A stretch of DNA of 64,000 nt from Micromonospora terminaliae (lineage in GTDB: Bacteria > Actinomycetota > Actinomycetes > Mycobacteriales > Micromonosporaceae), in contig NZ_CP045309.1 of assembly GCF_009671205.1 (NCBI RefSeq), positions 434,001 through 498,000 of the forward strand, written 5' to 3'. Shown here piece by piece: positions 30,468-39,910 of this stretch. The notes beneath the pieces were generated by a model. The model saw only the letters and a list, made by a program, of their open reading frames with translations. It was not told where the DNA came from and searched no databases. Made by a program: the position numbers and the translations under genes. Within the stretch, counting starts at the first letter, position 1, and each line of letters starts with the position of its first letter.

Positions 30468-31133
30468 TCACTGCCCCCCTTCGGGCGGCGCCGCCGCCAC
30501 CGAGGTGACCGAGGCGGTGATGTCGTCGGTCACCAGCATGAAGACCTGGTCGCCCTCCTGCACCACGGTGGAGGCGGTGGGCAGCGTGCCGATCCCGAAC
30601 CGGATCAGGTAGGCCACCCGGGCGCCGGCGGCCTCCTCGAGGTGCCGCAGCGACCGGCCGATCCAGTCCTTGTGCACCGGCACCTCGATGATCGACACCG
30701 TACTCGTCGGGTCGCGGAAGATCTCCACGTTGCCCTCGGGGACGAGGTGGCGCAGCATCCGGTCGGCGGTCCACCGCACGGTGGCCACGGTGGGGATGCC
30801 GAGGCGCTCGTAGACCTGGGCGCGGCGCTGGTCGTAGATCCGGGCGGCCACCCGGGACACGCCGAAGGTCTCCCGGGCCAGGCGCGCGGAGATGATGTTG
30901 GAGTTGTCGCCGCTGGAGACCGCGGCGAAGGCGTCGGCGCGCTCGATGCCCGCCTGGCGCAGCACCTCGCCGTCGAAGCCGGCCCCGGTGACCGTGATGC
31001 CGGCGAAGTCCGGCCCGAGGCGGCGGAACGCGTCCGCGTCCTGGTCGATCACCGCCACCGAGTGCCCCCGGGACTCCAGGCTGTGGGCCAGGGTCGACCC
31101 GACCCGGCCGCAGCCCATGATCACGACATGCAC
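30468..31133 (-). CDS. ceoB: TrkA-type potassium uptake regulatory protein (first of pair)
   Basis: A 221-residue RCK protein with VHVVIMGCGRVGSTLAHSLESRG (GxGxxG, NAD binding), the acidic end of strand 2 (VIDQDADAF), and a TrkA-C domain from ~135. It is the first gene of the pair; GGGAGGAG lies 8 bases before the GTG at 31133. It is divergent from the KimA-like permease, across 158 bp with no recognisable c-di-AMP riboswitch. Confidence 0.87.
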   Translation of the reverse strand: MHVVIMGCGRVGSTLAHSLESRGHSVAVIDQDADAFRRLGPDFAGITVTGAGFDGEVLRQAGIERADAFAAVSSGDNSNIISARLARETFGVSRVAARIYDQRRAQVYERLGIPTVATVRWTADRMLRHLVPEGNVEIFRDPTSTVSIIEVPVHKDWIGRSLRHLEEAAGARVAYLIRFGIGTLPTASTVVQEGDQVFMLVTDDITASVTSVAAAPPEGGQ

Positions 31134-31277
31134 GGTGTCCGCTCCTCCCACGGTGCCGCCCGCTGGCCCGTCGTGTGCGAGCCTGCCACGTTCCCGCTGC
31201 GGGCGGAGGACCGAACGGTACCGCGCGGGCGCGGGCGGGGCGATCAGGCACCCCCACCGCCCGGCGCGCGGTGGTCG

Positions 31278-31283
31278 TACTCT
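31278..31283 (+). promoter_or_regulatory. Leaderless-type -10 box of the KimA-like gene
   Basis: TACTCT ends 8 bases before the GTG, with no ribosome-binding site between. The geometry equals that at dxs. Confidence 0.42.
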
Positions 31284-31291
31284 TGGCGCTT

Positions 31292-33355
31292 GTGGCCAGA
31301 CCCACCTCGCTGCTGAAGCGACTCCTCCTCGGTCGACCGTTCCGGTCCGACCGCCTCCAGCACACCCTCCTGCCGAAGCGCATCGCGCTGCCGGTCTTCG
31401 CCTCCGACGCGCTCTCCAGCGTCGCCTACGCCCCGGACGAGATCCTGCTGACGCTCTCCATCGCGGGCGCGTCGGCCTTCATCTTCTCGCCGTGGATCGC
31501 GCTCGCGGTCGTCGTGGTGATGCTGACCGTGGTGGCCAGCTACCGGCAGAACGTGCACGCCTACCCCTCCGGCGGCGGCGACTACGAGGTGGCGACGGTC
31601 AACCTGGGGCCGCGGGCCGGGCTCGCGGTGGCCAGCGCGCTGCTGGTCGACTACGTGCTCACCGTGGCGGTGTCCGTCTCCTCGGGTGTGGCGAACCTGG
31701 GCTCGGTGGTGCCGTTCGTGGCCACCCACAAGGTGCTCATCGCGGTCAGCGCGGTCGTGCTGCTCACCGCCATGAACCTGCGCGGCCTGCGCGAGTCGGG
31801 CACGGCGTTCGCCATCCCCACCTACGGCTTCGTGATCGTCATCGGCGGCATGCTGCTGACCGGGCTGTTCCGGATCTTCATCCTCGGTGAGGACCTCCGG
31901 GCGCCGAGCGCGGGCCTGGAGATCCACGCCGAGCACAGCGTGACCGGCTTCGCCCTGATCTTCCTGCTCCTGCGGACCTTCTCCTCCGGCTGCGCGGCGC
32001 TCACCGGTGTGGAGGCGATCTCCAACGGCGTGCCGGCGTTCAAGACGCCGAAGTCGAAGAACGCGGCGACCACCCTGCTGCTGCTCGGCACCATCGCGGT
32101 CAGCATGCTGGTCGGCATCATCCTGCTGGCCCGCAGGACCGGCCTCCAGTTCGTCGAGAGCCCGTCCCAGATCGTCTCCGGGCCGGACGGCTACGTGCAG
32201 AAGACCGTCACCGCGCAGCTCGGCGAGACCGTGTTCGGCGACGGCTCGGTGCTGCTCTACGTGGTGGCCGGGATGACCGCGCTGATCCTGTTCCTGGCCG
32301 CGAACACCGCCTTCAACGGCTTCCCGGTGCTCGGCTCGATCCTGGCCCAGGACCGCTACCTGCCCCGCCAGCTGCACACCCGGGGCGACCGGCTGGCGTT
32401 CTCCAACGGCATCGTCTTCCTGGCCGTCGCCGCCGTCGTGCTCATCATCGGCTTCCAGGCCGAGGTGACCCGGCTCATCCAGCTCTACATCGTCGGGGTG
32501 TTCGTCTCGTTCACCCTGTCCCAGGCCGGCATGATCCGGCACTGGAACCGGCACCTGCGCACCGAGCGGGACCCGGCGGCGCGCGCCCGGATGGTCCGCT
32601 CCCGGGCCATCAACGCGTTCGGCATGGCGCTGACCGGCGTGGTGCTGATCATCGTGCTGGTCACCAAGTTCCTGCTGGGCGCCTGGATCGCCATCGCCGC
32701 CATGGCGGTGATCTACCTGCTCATGCTGGCCATCCGCCGGCACTACGACCGGGTCTCCGCGGAGCTGGAGCCGACCGAGCAGCGGGCCGTGCTGCCCGCC
32801 CGCAACCACGCCATCGTGCTGGTCAGCAAGCTGCACCAGCCGACGCTGCGGGCCATCGCCTACGCCCGGGCGACCCGGCCGGACACGCTCACCGCGGTGA
32901 CCGTGAACGTCGACGAGAAGGACACGCGGGACCTCCAGGCGGACTGGGAGCGGCGGGAGCTGCCGGTGCCGCTCACCGTGATCGACTCCCCGTACCGGGA
33001 GATCACCCGGCCGATCCTCAACTTCGTGGCGTCGACCCGCCGGGAGTCGCCCCGCGACGTGGTCACCGTCTTCATCCCCGAGTACGTGGTGGGCCGCTGG
33101 TGGGAGAACCTGCTGCACAACCAGAGCGCGCTGCGGCTCAAGGGACGGCTGCTCTTCGAACCGGGCGTCATGGTCACCAGCGTGCCCTGGCAGCTCGCCT
33201 CGACCGCCACCAAGAACCTGGACCGGCTGGACGCCACCCTCACCCGCGGCCCGGCGCGCGGCCCCCGGGTGGCCCCCCGCAGCACCCTGCCGCCCAGCGT
33301 CCCGCCGGTGGTCTCGGCGCCGCCCGGCGAGAGCGGCGCGGGGGACCGCCCGTGA
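31292..33355 (+). CDS. APC-superfamily permease, KimA-like potassium transporter
   Basis: A 687-residue membrane protein. Its first ~480 residues align in my memory closely with Bacillus KimA (YdaO), a K+/H+ symporter: LPVFASDALSSVAYAPDEIL, YRQNVHAYPSGGGDYEVA, FSSGCAALTGVEAISNGVP, and FLAANTAFNGFPVLGSILA. Twelve membrane helices are expected. Residues ~485-687 are a cytoplasmic domain with a USP-like start (HAIVLVSKLHQPTLRAIAYA) and a Pro-rich tail. The neighbouring TrkA genes support a potassium role. The GTG at 31292 has TACTCT eight bases before it and no Shine-Dalgarno. It overlaps the methyltransferase gene by 4 nt. Confidence 0.8.
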   Translation: MARPTSLLKRLLLGRPFRSDRLQHTLLPKRIALPVFASDALSSVAYAPDEILLTLSIAGASAFIFSPWIALAVVVVMLTVVASYRQNVHAYPSGGGDYEVATVNLGPRAGLAVASALLVDYVLTVAVSVSSGVANLGSVVPFVATHKVLIAVSAVVLLTAMNLRGLRESGTAFAIPTYGFVIVIGGMLLTGLFRIFILGEDLRAPSAGLEIHAEHSVTGFALIFLLLRTFSSGCAALTGVEAISNGVPAFKTPKSKNAATTLLLLGTIAVSMLVGIILLARRTGLQFVESPSQIVSGPDGYVQKTVTAQLGETVFGDGSVLLYVVAGMTALILFLAANTAFNGFPVLGSILAQDRYLPRQLHTRGDRLAFSNGIVFLAVAAVVLIIGFQAEVTRLIQLYIVGVFVSFTLSQAGMIRHWNRHLRTERDPAARARMVRSRAINAFGMALTGVVLIIVLVTKFLLGAWIAIAAMAVIYLLMLAIRRHYDRVSAELEPTEQRAVLPARNHAIVLVSKLHQPTLRAIAYARATRPDTLTAVTVNVDEKDTRDLQADWERRELPVPLTVIDSPYREITRPILNFVASTRRESPRDVVTVFIPEYVVGRWWENLLHNQSALRLKGRLLFEPGVMVTSVPWQLASTATKNLDRLDATLTRGPARGPRVAPRSTLPPSVPPVVSAPPGESGAGDRP

Positions 33356-34590
33356 CGGCGCCGGCCCGCAGCGGGCTGGAGGAGGCCGAGCGGGTCGAGC
33401 TGACCGTGGACGCGGTCGCCCCCGGTGGGCACTGTGTGGCCCGGGTCGGCGGCCAGGTGGTCTTCGTCCGGCACGCGCTGCCCGGCGAGCGGGTCGTGGC
33501 CGAGGTGACCGAGCTGCACCGGGGCTTCGCCCGCGCCGACGCCGTGGAGATCCTGACCGCGTCGCCGGACCGCGTCGAGCAGCCCTGCCCGTACGCGAAG
33601 CCGGGCCGCTGCGGCGGCTGCGACCTCCAGCACGTCACCCCGGCCGCCCAGCTCGACTGGAAGGCCGCCGTGGTGCGCGAGCAGCTCACCCGGCTGGGCG
33701 GGCTCACCGGCGACCAGGTCGACGCCCTCGGCGTCCGGGTCGAGGCGCTGCCCGGCGGGCCGCTGGGCTGGCGCTCCCGGGTCCGGTACGCCGTCGACGC
33801 GGCCGGCCGGGCCGGGCTGCTGAAGCACCGCTCGCACGAGGTGGTGCCGATCGACCGCTGCCTCATCGCCCACCCGGCCATCCAGGACCTGCCGGTGCTC
33901 CCCCCGACCGGGGCGAGCTGGCCGGACGCCGACGCCGTCGAGACGGTCGCCTCCACGGGGGGCGACGTGAGCGTCGTGGCGTACGCCGAGGGGGTCCCCA
34001 CCCCGGTCAGCGGCCCGGCGGAGGTCCGCGAGACGGCCGCCGGCCGCGACTGGACGCTGCCCGCGTCCGGCTTCTGGCAGGTGCACCCGGCCGCCGCCGA
34101 CACCCTGGTCGGGGCGGTCCTCGACCTGCTCGACCCGCGGTCCGGCGAGACCGCCTGGGACCTCTACGGCGGCGCCGGGCTGTTCGCCGCGGCCCTCGCC
34201 GGCCGGGTCGGCGACGCCCGGGTCACGCTCGTCGAGTCCAGCCAGGACGGGGTGGACGCGGCGCGGGCCAACCTGGCCGACCTGCCCCGGGTCGAGGTGG
34301 TCGCCGCCCGGGTGGAGACCGCGCTGGCCCGCCGCCGGGTCACCGGCCCCGTCGACCTCGTGGTGCTCGACCCGCCGCGCTCCGGCGCGGGCGCCCCGGT
34401 GGTGCGGGACATCGTGGCCGCCCGGCCGCGCGCGGTCGCGTACGTGGCCTGCGACCCGGCCGCCTTCGCCCGGGACGTGCGCACCTTCACCGGGGCTGGC
34501 TGGCGGCTCGCCGCCCTGCGCGGCTTCGACCTGTTCCCGATGACCCAGCACGTCGAGCTGGTCGGTCTGTTCCTGCCACCCGAGTCGTGA
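33352..34590 (+). CDS. TrmA/RlmD-family RNA m5U methyltransferase
   Basis: A 412-residue SAM-dependent 5-methyluridine methyltransferase. An N-terminal TRAM domain (residues ~10-70) precedes three Cys at 79, 87 and 90 (CPYAKPGRCGGC) which with a later Cys (DRCLI) form a probable [4Fe-4S] site as in RlmD. The catalytic part has the SAM motif WDLYGGAGLFA, LDPPRSGAG, the nucleophile Cys367 in YVACDPAAF and a C-terminal general base region (QHVELVGLF). It may act on rRNA or tRNA. The GTG shares 4 nt with the permease stop (GTGA). Confidence 0.88.
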   Translation: MTAPARSGLEEAERVELTVDAVAPGGHCVARVGGQVVFVRHALPGERVVAEVTELHRGFARADAVEILTASPDRVEQPCPYAKPGRCGGCDLQHVTPAAQLDWKAAVVREQLTRLGGLTGDQVDALGVRVEALPGGPLGWRSRVRYAVDAAGRAGLLKHRSHEVVPIDRCLIAHPAIQDLPVLPPTGASWPDADAVETVASTGGDVSVVAYAEGVPTPVSGPAEVRETAAGRDWTLPASGFWQVHPAAADTLVGAVLDLLDPRSGETAWDLYGGAGLFAAALAGRVGDARVTLVESSQDGVDAARANLADLPRVEVVAARVETALARRRVTGPVDLVVLDPPRSGAGAPVVRDIVAARPRAVAYVACDPAAFARDVRTFTGAGWRLAALRGFDLFPMTQHVELVGLFLPPES

Positions 34591-34591
34591 C

Positions 34592-34597
34592 TAGCCT
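34592..34597 (+). promoter_or_regulatory. Leaderless-type -10 box of anmK
   Basis: TAGCCT followed by six bases then ATG. No Shine-Dalgarno is seen. It begins just after the methyltransferase stop, so anmK may have its own promoter. Confidence 0.38.
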
Positions 34598-34603
34598 GGC
34601 CCG

Positions 34604-35797
34604 ATGAAGATCGTCGGGCTGATGTCGGGCACCTCGTACGACGGGGTGGACGTGGTGGCGGCCGAGTTCACCCGGGACGGGGACACGCTGCGGCTGCGCC
34701 CGCTCGGGCACCGCAGCCTGGACTACCCCGACGACCTGCGGGCCGAGATCGGTGCGCTGCTGCCACCGGCGGCCACCACCATCGAGGCGGTCTGCCGGCT
34801 CGACAACCGGCTCGGCGAGGTCTTCGCCGAGGCGGCGGCGGCCGGCGTCGAGCTGGCCGGCGGCACGGCCGACGCGGTGGTCTCCCACGGGCAGACCGTC
34901 TTCCACTGGGTCGAGGCGGGGCACGTGCGGGGCACCCTCCAGCTCGGCGCGCCGGCCCGGGTGGCCGCCCGCGTCGGCGTACCCGTGTTGCACGACCTGC
35001 GGTCGGCGGACGTGGCGGCCGGCGGCCAGGGCGCGCCGCTGGTCCCGGCGTTCGACGCGCTGCTGCTCGACGCGGCCACCGCTCCGCGCGACGCGCGGAG
35101 CTCAGACGGAATTGCGCCGCGAGCCGCACTGAATCTCGGCGGCATCGCCAACCTCACCGTGGTCGCACCGGGGGCGCCGGTCCTCGGGTACGACGTGGGC
35201 CCGGCCAACGCCCTCCTGGACGCGGCGGCCCGGCGCTTCCTGGACCGCCCTTGCGACCTGGACGGGGCGCGGGCGGCGGCCGGCCGGTTGCATTCGCGGC
35301 TGCTGGGGTTGCTGCTCGACGAGCCCTACTATGCCGCGGCGGCCCCGAAGTCGACCGGCAAGGAGCTGTTCCACGCCGGCTACCTCGACGCGAAACTGGC
35401 CGCCCTGGGGGAGCCGGTGGGCGCCGACGACGTGCTCGCCACGCTGACCGTGCTGACCGCGGCCACCGTGGCCGCCGAGTGCGCCCGACACGGGGTGACC
35501 GAGGTCATCGCGGCCGGTGGGGGAGTGCGCAATCCCACACTGATGTTCCGGCTGGTCGAACTCGCCGAGGGGCGCTGGCGGCTGCGGACCACCGACGAGC
35601 TGGGGGTGCCGGCCCAGGCGAAGGAGGCGTACGCGTTCGCCCTGCTGGGGTGGCTCTCCTGGCACGGGCTGCCCGGGGCCATCCCCTCGGTCACCGGGGC
35701 CTCCCGGGCGGCCGTGCTCGGCTCCTGGACCCCCTCCGGCCCCCCGTTCGCCGCGGCGCCGGCGGATCCGCCCCGCCGGCTGGTCGTCACCCCCTGA
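34604..35797 (+). CDS. anmK: Anhydro-N-acetylmuramic acid kinase
   Basis: Converts 1,6-anhydroMurNAc to MurNAc 6-phosphate for recycling of cell-wall sugar. The 397-residue ASKHA-fold protein starts [16 protein letters not shown] (phosphate loop 1), with [44 protein letters not shown] (Asn-Leu-Gly-Gly-Ile) and the adenosine motif [11 protein letters not shown]. Length and all the family motifs are complete. It lies 13 bases after the methyltransferase gene. Confidence 0.93.
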   Translation: MKIVGLMSGTSYDGVDVVAAEFTRDGDTLRLRPLGHRSLDYPDDLRAEIGALLPPAATTIEAVCRLDNRLGEVFAEAAAAGVELAGGTADAVVSHGQTVFHWVEAGHVRGTLQLGAPARVAARVGVPVLHDLRSADVAAGGQGAPLVPAFDALLLDAATAPRDARSSDGIAPRAALNLGGIANLTVVAPGAPVLGYDVGPANALLDAAARRFLDRPCDLDGARAAAGRLHSRLLGLLLDEPYYAAAAPKSTGKELFHAGYLDAKLAALGEPVGADDVLATLTVLTAATVAAECARHGVTEVIAAGGGVRNPTLMFRLVELAEGRWRLRTTDELGVPAQAKEAYAFALLGWLSWHGLPGAIPSVTGASRAAVLGSWTPSGPPFAAAPADPPRRLVVTP

Positions 35798-35853
35798 TCG
35801 GGGGCCTGACCTGGGAAGATCCACGGCCGGGCTGCGGGCTGTCGGGTGGCCGA

Positions 35854-35859
35854 TAGACT
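35854..35859 (+). promoter_or_regulatory. Leaderless-type -10 box of dxs
   Basis: TAGACT lies eight bases before the dxs ATG, without a Shine-Dalgarno. Same form and distance as at other genes in the window. Confidence 0.48.
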
Positions 35860-35867
35860 CTTCGGTC

Positions 35868-37814
35868 ATGAGTGTTGAAGAGGGCACGGCCAACCACGGT
35901 CGGCTGCTGGGCACCGTCCGCGGCCCGCAGGACGTGAAGCGGATGACGGCCGAGCAGCTGGACATCCTCGCCGCCGAGATCCGGGACTTCCTGATCGCCA
36001 AGGTCTCCCGCACCGGCGGGCACGTCGGCCCCAACCTGGGCGTGGTCGAGCTGACCCTGGCCATGCACCGGGTCTTCGACTCGCCGCGCGACCGGCTCCT
36101 GTTCGACACCGGGCACCAGGCGTACGTGCACAAGATCGTCACCGGCCGGCAGGACGGCTTCGACAAGCTCCGCCAGCGCGGCGGCCTCTCCGGCTACCCG
36201 AGCCAGGCGGAGAGCGAGCACGACCTCATCGAGAACTCCCACGCCTCCACGGCGCTCTCCTACGCCGACGGCCTCGCCAAGGCGTACGCGCTGCGCGGCG
36301 AGAAGCGCAGCGTCGTGGCCGTGGTCGGCGACGGCGCCCTCACCGGCGGCATGTGCTGGGAGGCGCTCAACAACATCGCCACCGCCGGCAACCCGCTCGT
36401 CATCGTGGTCAACGACAACGGCCGGTCCTACTCGCCGACCATCGGCGGCCTCGCCGACCACCTGTCGTCGCTGCGGCTCAACCCCGGCTACGAGAAGGTG
36501 CTCGACACCGTCAAGGAGGCCCTCGGCTCGACCCCGCTGGTCGGCAAGCCGATGTACGAGGTGCTGCACGCGGTCAAGAAGGGCATCAAGGACGCGGTCG
36601 CCCCGCAGGCCATGTTCGAGGACCTGGGCATCAAGTACGTCGGCCCGGTCGACGGCCACGACGTCCCCGCGATCGAGTCGGCGCTGCGCGCCGCCAAGAA
36701 CTTCGGTGGCCCCGTGATAGTCCACGCGGTCACCCGCAAGGGCTACGGCTACCGCGCGGCCGAGGAGGACGAGGCGGACCGCCTGCACGGCCCGGGCGGC
36801 GCGTTCGACATCGAGACCGGCAAGCTGCTCGCCGCGCCGTCGGTGAAGTGGACCCACGTCTTCGCCGACGAGCTGGTCTCCATCGCCGACGAGCGGCCCG
36901 ACGTGGTCGGCATCACCGCCGCCATGGCCGAGCCGACCGGCATCGCCACCCTGGCCCGCAAGTACCCGAACCGGGTCTACGACGTGGGCATCGCCGAGCA
37001 GCACGCCGCCACCTCGGCGGCCGGCCTCGCCATGGGCGGCCTGCACCCGGTGGTCGCCGTCTACGCCACCTTCCTCAACCGCGCCTTCGACCAGGTCCTG
37101 CTCGACGTGGCCATGCACAAGCTGCCGGTCACCTTCGTGCTCGACCGGGCCGGCATCACCGGTCCCGACGGGCCCAGCCACTACGGCATCTGGGACATGT
37201 CGGTGTTCGGCGTGGTGCCCGGCCTGCGCATCGCGGCGCCCCGCGACTCGGCCACGCTGCGCGAGGAGCTGCGCGAGGCGGTCGCCGTGGACGACGGCCC
37301 GACCATCCTGCGCTTCCCGACCGGCACCGTGGCCGCCGACCTCCCGGCCGTGCGCCGGGTCGGCCCGGTCGACGTGCTGGCCGAGTCGGCGCGTACCGAC
37401 GTGCTGCTCGTCGCGGTCGGCTCCTTCGCCGGCCTCGGCATGGAGGTCGCCACCCGGGTCGCCGAGCAGGGGTACGGCGTGACCGTGGTCGACCCGCGGT
37501 GGGTGCGGCCCGTGCCGGCCGAGCTGGTCGAGCTGGCCGCCGGTCACCGGCTCGTCGTCACCGTCGAGGACGGGGTCCGGGTCGGGGGCGTCGGCTCCGC
37601 CCTCGCTCAGGCCATGCGGGACGCCGACGTTCGGGTGCCGGTGAAGGACCTGGGCGTGCCAGCGGACTGGCACCCGCACGGGACGCGGGCGCAGATCCTC
37701 GCGGACCTGGGGCTGACGGCGCAGGACGTGGCGCGGGATGTGACCGGGTGGATCTCGGGGCTGGACGCGCAGTCGGTGGACCCGGCCGCCGACGAGGCGA
37801 CCGCCAAGAATTGA
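35868..37814 (+). CDS. dxs: 1-deoxy-D-xylulose-5-phosphate synthase
   Basis: First enzyme of the MEP isoprenoid pathway: condenses pyruvate and glyceraldehyde 3-phosphate with thiamine diphosphate. The 648-residue protein has the N-terminal [17 protein letters not shown], the ThDP/Mg motif [17 protein letters not shown] from residue ~153, GPVDGHD, the second-domain [15 protein letters not shown] with the catalytic Glu, and [20 protein letters not shown]. Ends with a transketolase C domain. In mycobacteria dxs1 lies next to an RNase D-like gene; here about 25 kb separate dxs from that gene. Confidence 0.96.
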   Translation: MSVEEGTANHGRLLGTVRGPQDVKRMTAEQLDILAAEIRDFLIAKVSRTGGHVGPNLGVVELTLAMHRVFDSPRDRLLFDTGHQAYVHKIVTGRQDGFDKLRQRGGLSGYPSQAESEHDLIENSHASTALSYADGLAKAYALRGEKRSVVAVVGDGALTGGMCWEALNNIATAGNPLVIVVNDNGRSYSPTIGGLADHLSSLRLNPGYEKVLDTVKEALGSTPLVGKPMYEVLHAVKKGIKDAVAPQAMFEDLGIKYVGPVDGHDVPAIESALRAAKNFGGPVIVHAVTRKGYGYRAAEEDEADRLHGPGGAFDIETGKLLAAPSVKWTHVFADELVSIADERPDVVGITAAMAEPTGIATLARKYPNRVYDVGIAEQHAATSAAGLAMGGLHPVVAVYATFLNRAFDQVLLDVAMHKLPVTFVLDRAGITGPDGPSHYGIWDMSVFGVVPGLRIAAPRDSATLREELREAVAVDDGPTILRFPTGTVAADLPAVRRVGPVDVLAESARTDVLLVAVGSFAGLGMEVATRVAEQGYGVTVVDPRWVRPVPAELVELAAGHRLVVTVEDGVRVGGVGSALAQAMRDADVRVPVKDLGVPADWHPHGTRAQILADLGLTAQDVARDVTGWISGLDAQSVDPAADEATAKN

Positions 37815-37828
37815 TCTCAGCTACGCCG

Positions 37829-37864
37829 AACCGGGCGGTCCTGCCACGCGCGGGGCCGCCCGTT
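37829..37864 (+). terminator. Hairpin after dxs
   Basis: GGGCGG at 37833-37838 pairs with CCGCCC at 37856-37861 with outer C-G and A-T pairs extending the stem past a 1-nt bulge. It starts 14 bases after the dxs stop. A probable terminator. Confidence 0.5.
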
Positions 37865-37895
37865 CGCGTCGTTGACCGCGCCTGAGCGCTCTCGG

Positions 37896-38540
37896 CTAAC
37901 CCTCTGCCGATGAATGAGGCTGCCCATCGTCGTTCGCTGTCTCTAGCAGGCGCGCAACCCTCAACAGGTCCCGGGCGCGGGAGTAGGCGACCGGGTCGTC
38001 GGCCCAGAGATCAGGCTGCATACGTCCTTCAAGCTCCGCGGCGGCCAGAACGAGGAGCTGCCGTTGCTCCGATGTCAGCTCGCCACCCGACGACAGAGCA
38101 GCGGCAACGAGGACGTCGACGGTGTTGCCGGCCTCGTCAGCTGTAACCCTCAACGCGGGACGGCGCGTGCGGCTCCAATAGCGCAGGGCGGACAAGGCGG
38201 CCGACCTGGCCGCGCCGTACCAGATCGGCGGAGAGCCGTTCGGGTTGCGATCCTGAGCGGGCGGAATCCGTTGGCCACTTTGCTTGGCCTGCCGGCGGCT
38301 GTGCGCGTAATCCCGCATGTCAGCATGCCACTGAGCGCGGCTTGCCTCTATGGCGTCGAGCGCCTTCAGGAGCGCGGCCTCGTCTCGCTGAAACGGACCT
38401 GCGATCTCCTTCAGGAAGCCCAGCGTCGCGTGGAATCCGATCGGTCGGTAGAGCTGAACGCAGGATCGCAGAGCCGACACGCGGAGGCCGTAGGGCAGAG
38501 ACCTGTCACGGACCTTCCGCGCGTACGTGCCGAAACTCAC
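37896..38540 (-). CDS. Hypothetical protein
   Basis: A 214-residue soluble protein that I do not recognise. It starts MSFGTYARKVRDRSLPYGLRVSALRSC; it is largely helical, with a Lys/Arg/Gln-rich middle (HSRRQAKQSGQRIPPAQDRN), a possible core WYGAARSAALSALRYWSRTRR and an acidic C-terminal half. Codon use is less G/C-biased than in the core genes. It marks the beginning of the accessory patch after dxs and is divergent from the GNAT gene. Confidence 0.55.
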   Translation of the reverse strand: MSFGTYARKVRDRSLPYGLRVSALRSCVQLYRPIGFHATLGFLKEIAGPFQRDEAALLKALDAIEASRAQWHADMRDYAHSRRQAKQSGQRIPPAQDRNPNGSPPIWYGAARSAALSALRYWSRTRRPALRVTADEAGNTVDVLVAAALSSGGELTSEQRQLLVLAAAELEGRMQPDLWADDPVAYSRARDLLRVARLLETANDDGQPHSSAEG

Positions 38541-38621
38541 CGAGCGAGGGTAGCCGCAGGCGCAAAGCCTGCGAGGGCGCGCCGAGTCTGTCTGTCCGCC
38601 TCAGTCCAGCCACTCCGGTTC

Positions 38622-38659
38622 CGCGCCACGGATGCCACGTCGCGCCACGGATGCCACGT
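38622..38659. repeat. Tandem 19-bp repeat
   Basis: CGCGCCACGGATGCCACGT occurs twice head-to-tail, exactly (38622-38640 and 38641-38659), in the 253-bp gap between the divergent hypothetical and GNAT genes. It may be a local duplication or a pair of operator sites. Confidence 0.9.
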
Positions 38660-38793
38660 GGGTGGTCACCGGCCGCTTCGTCTGCGAGCAGGGCCCCGTG
38701 GCGGCATAGAGGCCAGTAATGTCGATGCATGGATCTGCGCTGGTCGAGGCCAATCGAAGGTTGTTCACCCACACGACTCGGGAGATCGCGCGC

Positions 38794-39354
38794 GTGAGCG
38801 GGTCGATGGAAGTACGGCATGCGACCCTCGCCGATCTGGACGGAATCATCGACGTGCACACCCAGGCACGTCTGGCCTATTACGGAGCCGGCGGCCTGAC
38901 CTCCGAATCCATCGTGAATCCCACGCTGGAGCGCGAACAGCGAACCGGTTGGACGGCGGCGATCGGGTCACCCCGCAAGAGGGTCATGTGCGCTGTCGTC
39001 GGAGACCGCATCGTCGGCATCGCCGCGATGGGTCCTCCGCTGTCGTCGCAGGTGGACGCCGGCACGGTGGGCCAGTTGTACCAGATCCACGTCGTCCCCG
39101 GCAGTTGGCGGAAGGGTATCGGCAGCACCCTGCACGCGCTCTTCGTGCGATACCTGGAGGAGATCCCACTGCCGACCGGTCTGCTCGAAGTCTGGGAGCG
39201 AAACAGCCGTGCGCGAGCGTTCTACACCAGACACGGCTGGAAGCCGGACGGTGAATTTCGGGAAGGACCAGACAACTCCAAATACATCGGTATGCGGCTG
39301 GAGTTGATGGCCCACCGTGCGGCGGCCTCTACTCCTCCTCAGGAGGAGGGCTAA
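38794..39354 (+). CDS. GNAT-family N-acetyltransferase
   Basis: A 186-residue acetyl-CoA-dependent acetyltransferase. Motifs: MEVRHATLADLDGIIDVHTQARL (strand 1), QIHVVPGSWRKGIGSTLHALF (motif A, acetyl-CoA pyrophosphate loop R-x-x-G-I-G) and VWERNSRARAFYTRHGWKPDGE (motif B). Substrate unknown. I chose the GTG at 38794 because GGAG precedes it by 9 bases; an ATG at 38806 starts the domain and a longer frame from 38719 has no support. Its 3' end overlaps the convergent HD gene by 26 nt. Confidence 0.78.
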   Translation: MSGSMEVRHATLADLDGIIDVHTQARLAYYGAGGLTSESIVNPTLEREQRTGWTAAIGSPRKRVMCAVVGDRIVGIAAMGPPLSSQVDAGTVGQLYQIHVVPGSWRKGIGSTLHALFVRYLEEIPLPTGLLEVWERNSRARAFYTRHGWKPDGEFREGPDNSKYIGMRLELMAHRAAASTPPQEEG

Positions 39355-39910
39355 GCCAGGCGAGAGGTTGTCCGCTGAGGGCGGCGTCCGCGAGGCGGTG
39401 GGCGGATGCGGTCTTGAGCGCGGCCCGTGAGCTGTCGATCCAGCGCTGGACGTTGTCGACGCCCTGATGGCGGTACTCGACAGCTTGGACCAGGCATTCG
39501 AGCTTGTCGGCGTCGCGGGCGACGACGGCTTCCAGAGTCTCGCCGGCTTCGTACTCGGCAACGGCGGCGGCGATGACGTCGGCGACAGCCGGTGGGCAGT
39601 CCGCCACCTGATCCGCGGTCACTGCGGTGTTCGGCGCGGCGGTGAGATAGCGCTTGGCGATGTGGGGGATGTCGGTGATCCGGGTTTCCTGGGTGTCGTG
39701 CAGGACGCAGAGCATGGACACCCGGGCCGGGTCGGCGCCTTCCATGGCGGCGAGCATCATGCCGATGAGCGCGGTGCGGAACGAGTGCTCCGCGATGGAT
39801 TCGGGGTGCTTCACGCCGGCGAACCACCAGCCGGTGCGGGCGGCGCGCTTGAGCACGCCGGCTTCGAAGATGAAGGTCATCGCCCCGGCAACGTCGTGAT
39901 CGTCGCTCAT
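39329..39910 (-). CDS. HD-domain protein, YfbR/HDDC2-like 5'-deoxynucleotidase
   Basis: A 193-residue HD-superfamily phosphohydrolase. Metal and catalytic motifs: PESIAEHSFR (His42), VLHDTQETRI (His71-Asp72) and RDADKLECLVQAVEY (Asp of the fourth position). This layout and the ending QAVEY match the HDDC2/YfbR deoxyribonucleoside 5'-monophosphatases. It would remove phosphate from dNMPs. Its ATG shares 4 nt (ATGA) with the stop of the XRE regulator upstream, so the two are coupled. Ends in PPPEEE within a palindromic overlap with the GNAT gene. Confidence 0.75.
   Translation of the reverse strand: MSDDHDVAGAMTFIFEAGVLKRAARTGWWFAGVKHPESIAEHSFRTALIGMMLAAMEGADPARVSMLCVLHDTQETRITDIPHIAKRYLTAAPNTAVTADQVADCPPAVADVIAAAVAEYEAGETLEAVVARDADKLECLVQAVEYRHQGVDNVQRWIDSSRAALKTASAHRLADAALSGQPLAWLSPPPEEE

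Noticed and set aside
31134..31291. c-di-AMP (ydaO-type) riboswitch before the KimA-like gene
   Set aside because: The gap is short and I could not find the conserved ydaO elements; the -10 box eight bases before the start leaves no room for a leader.
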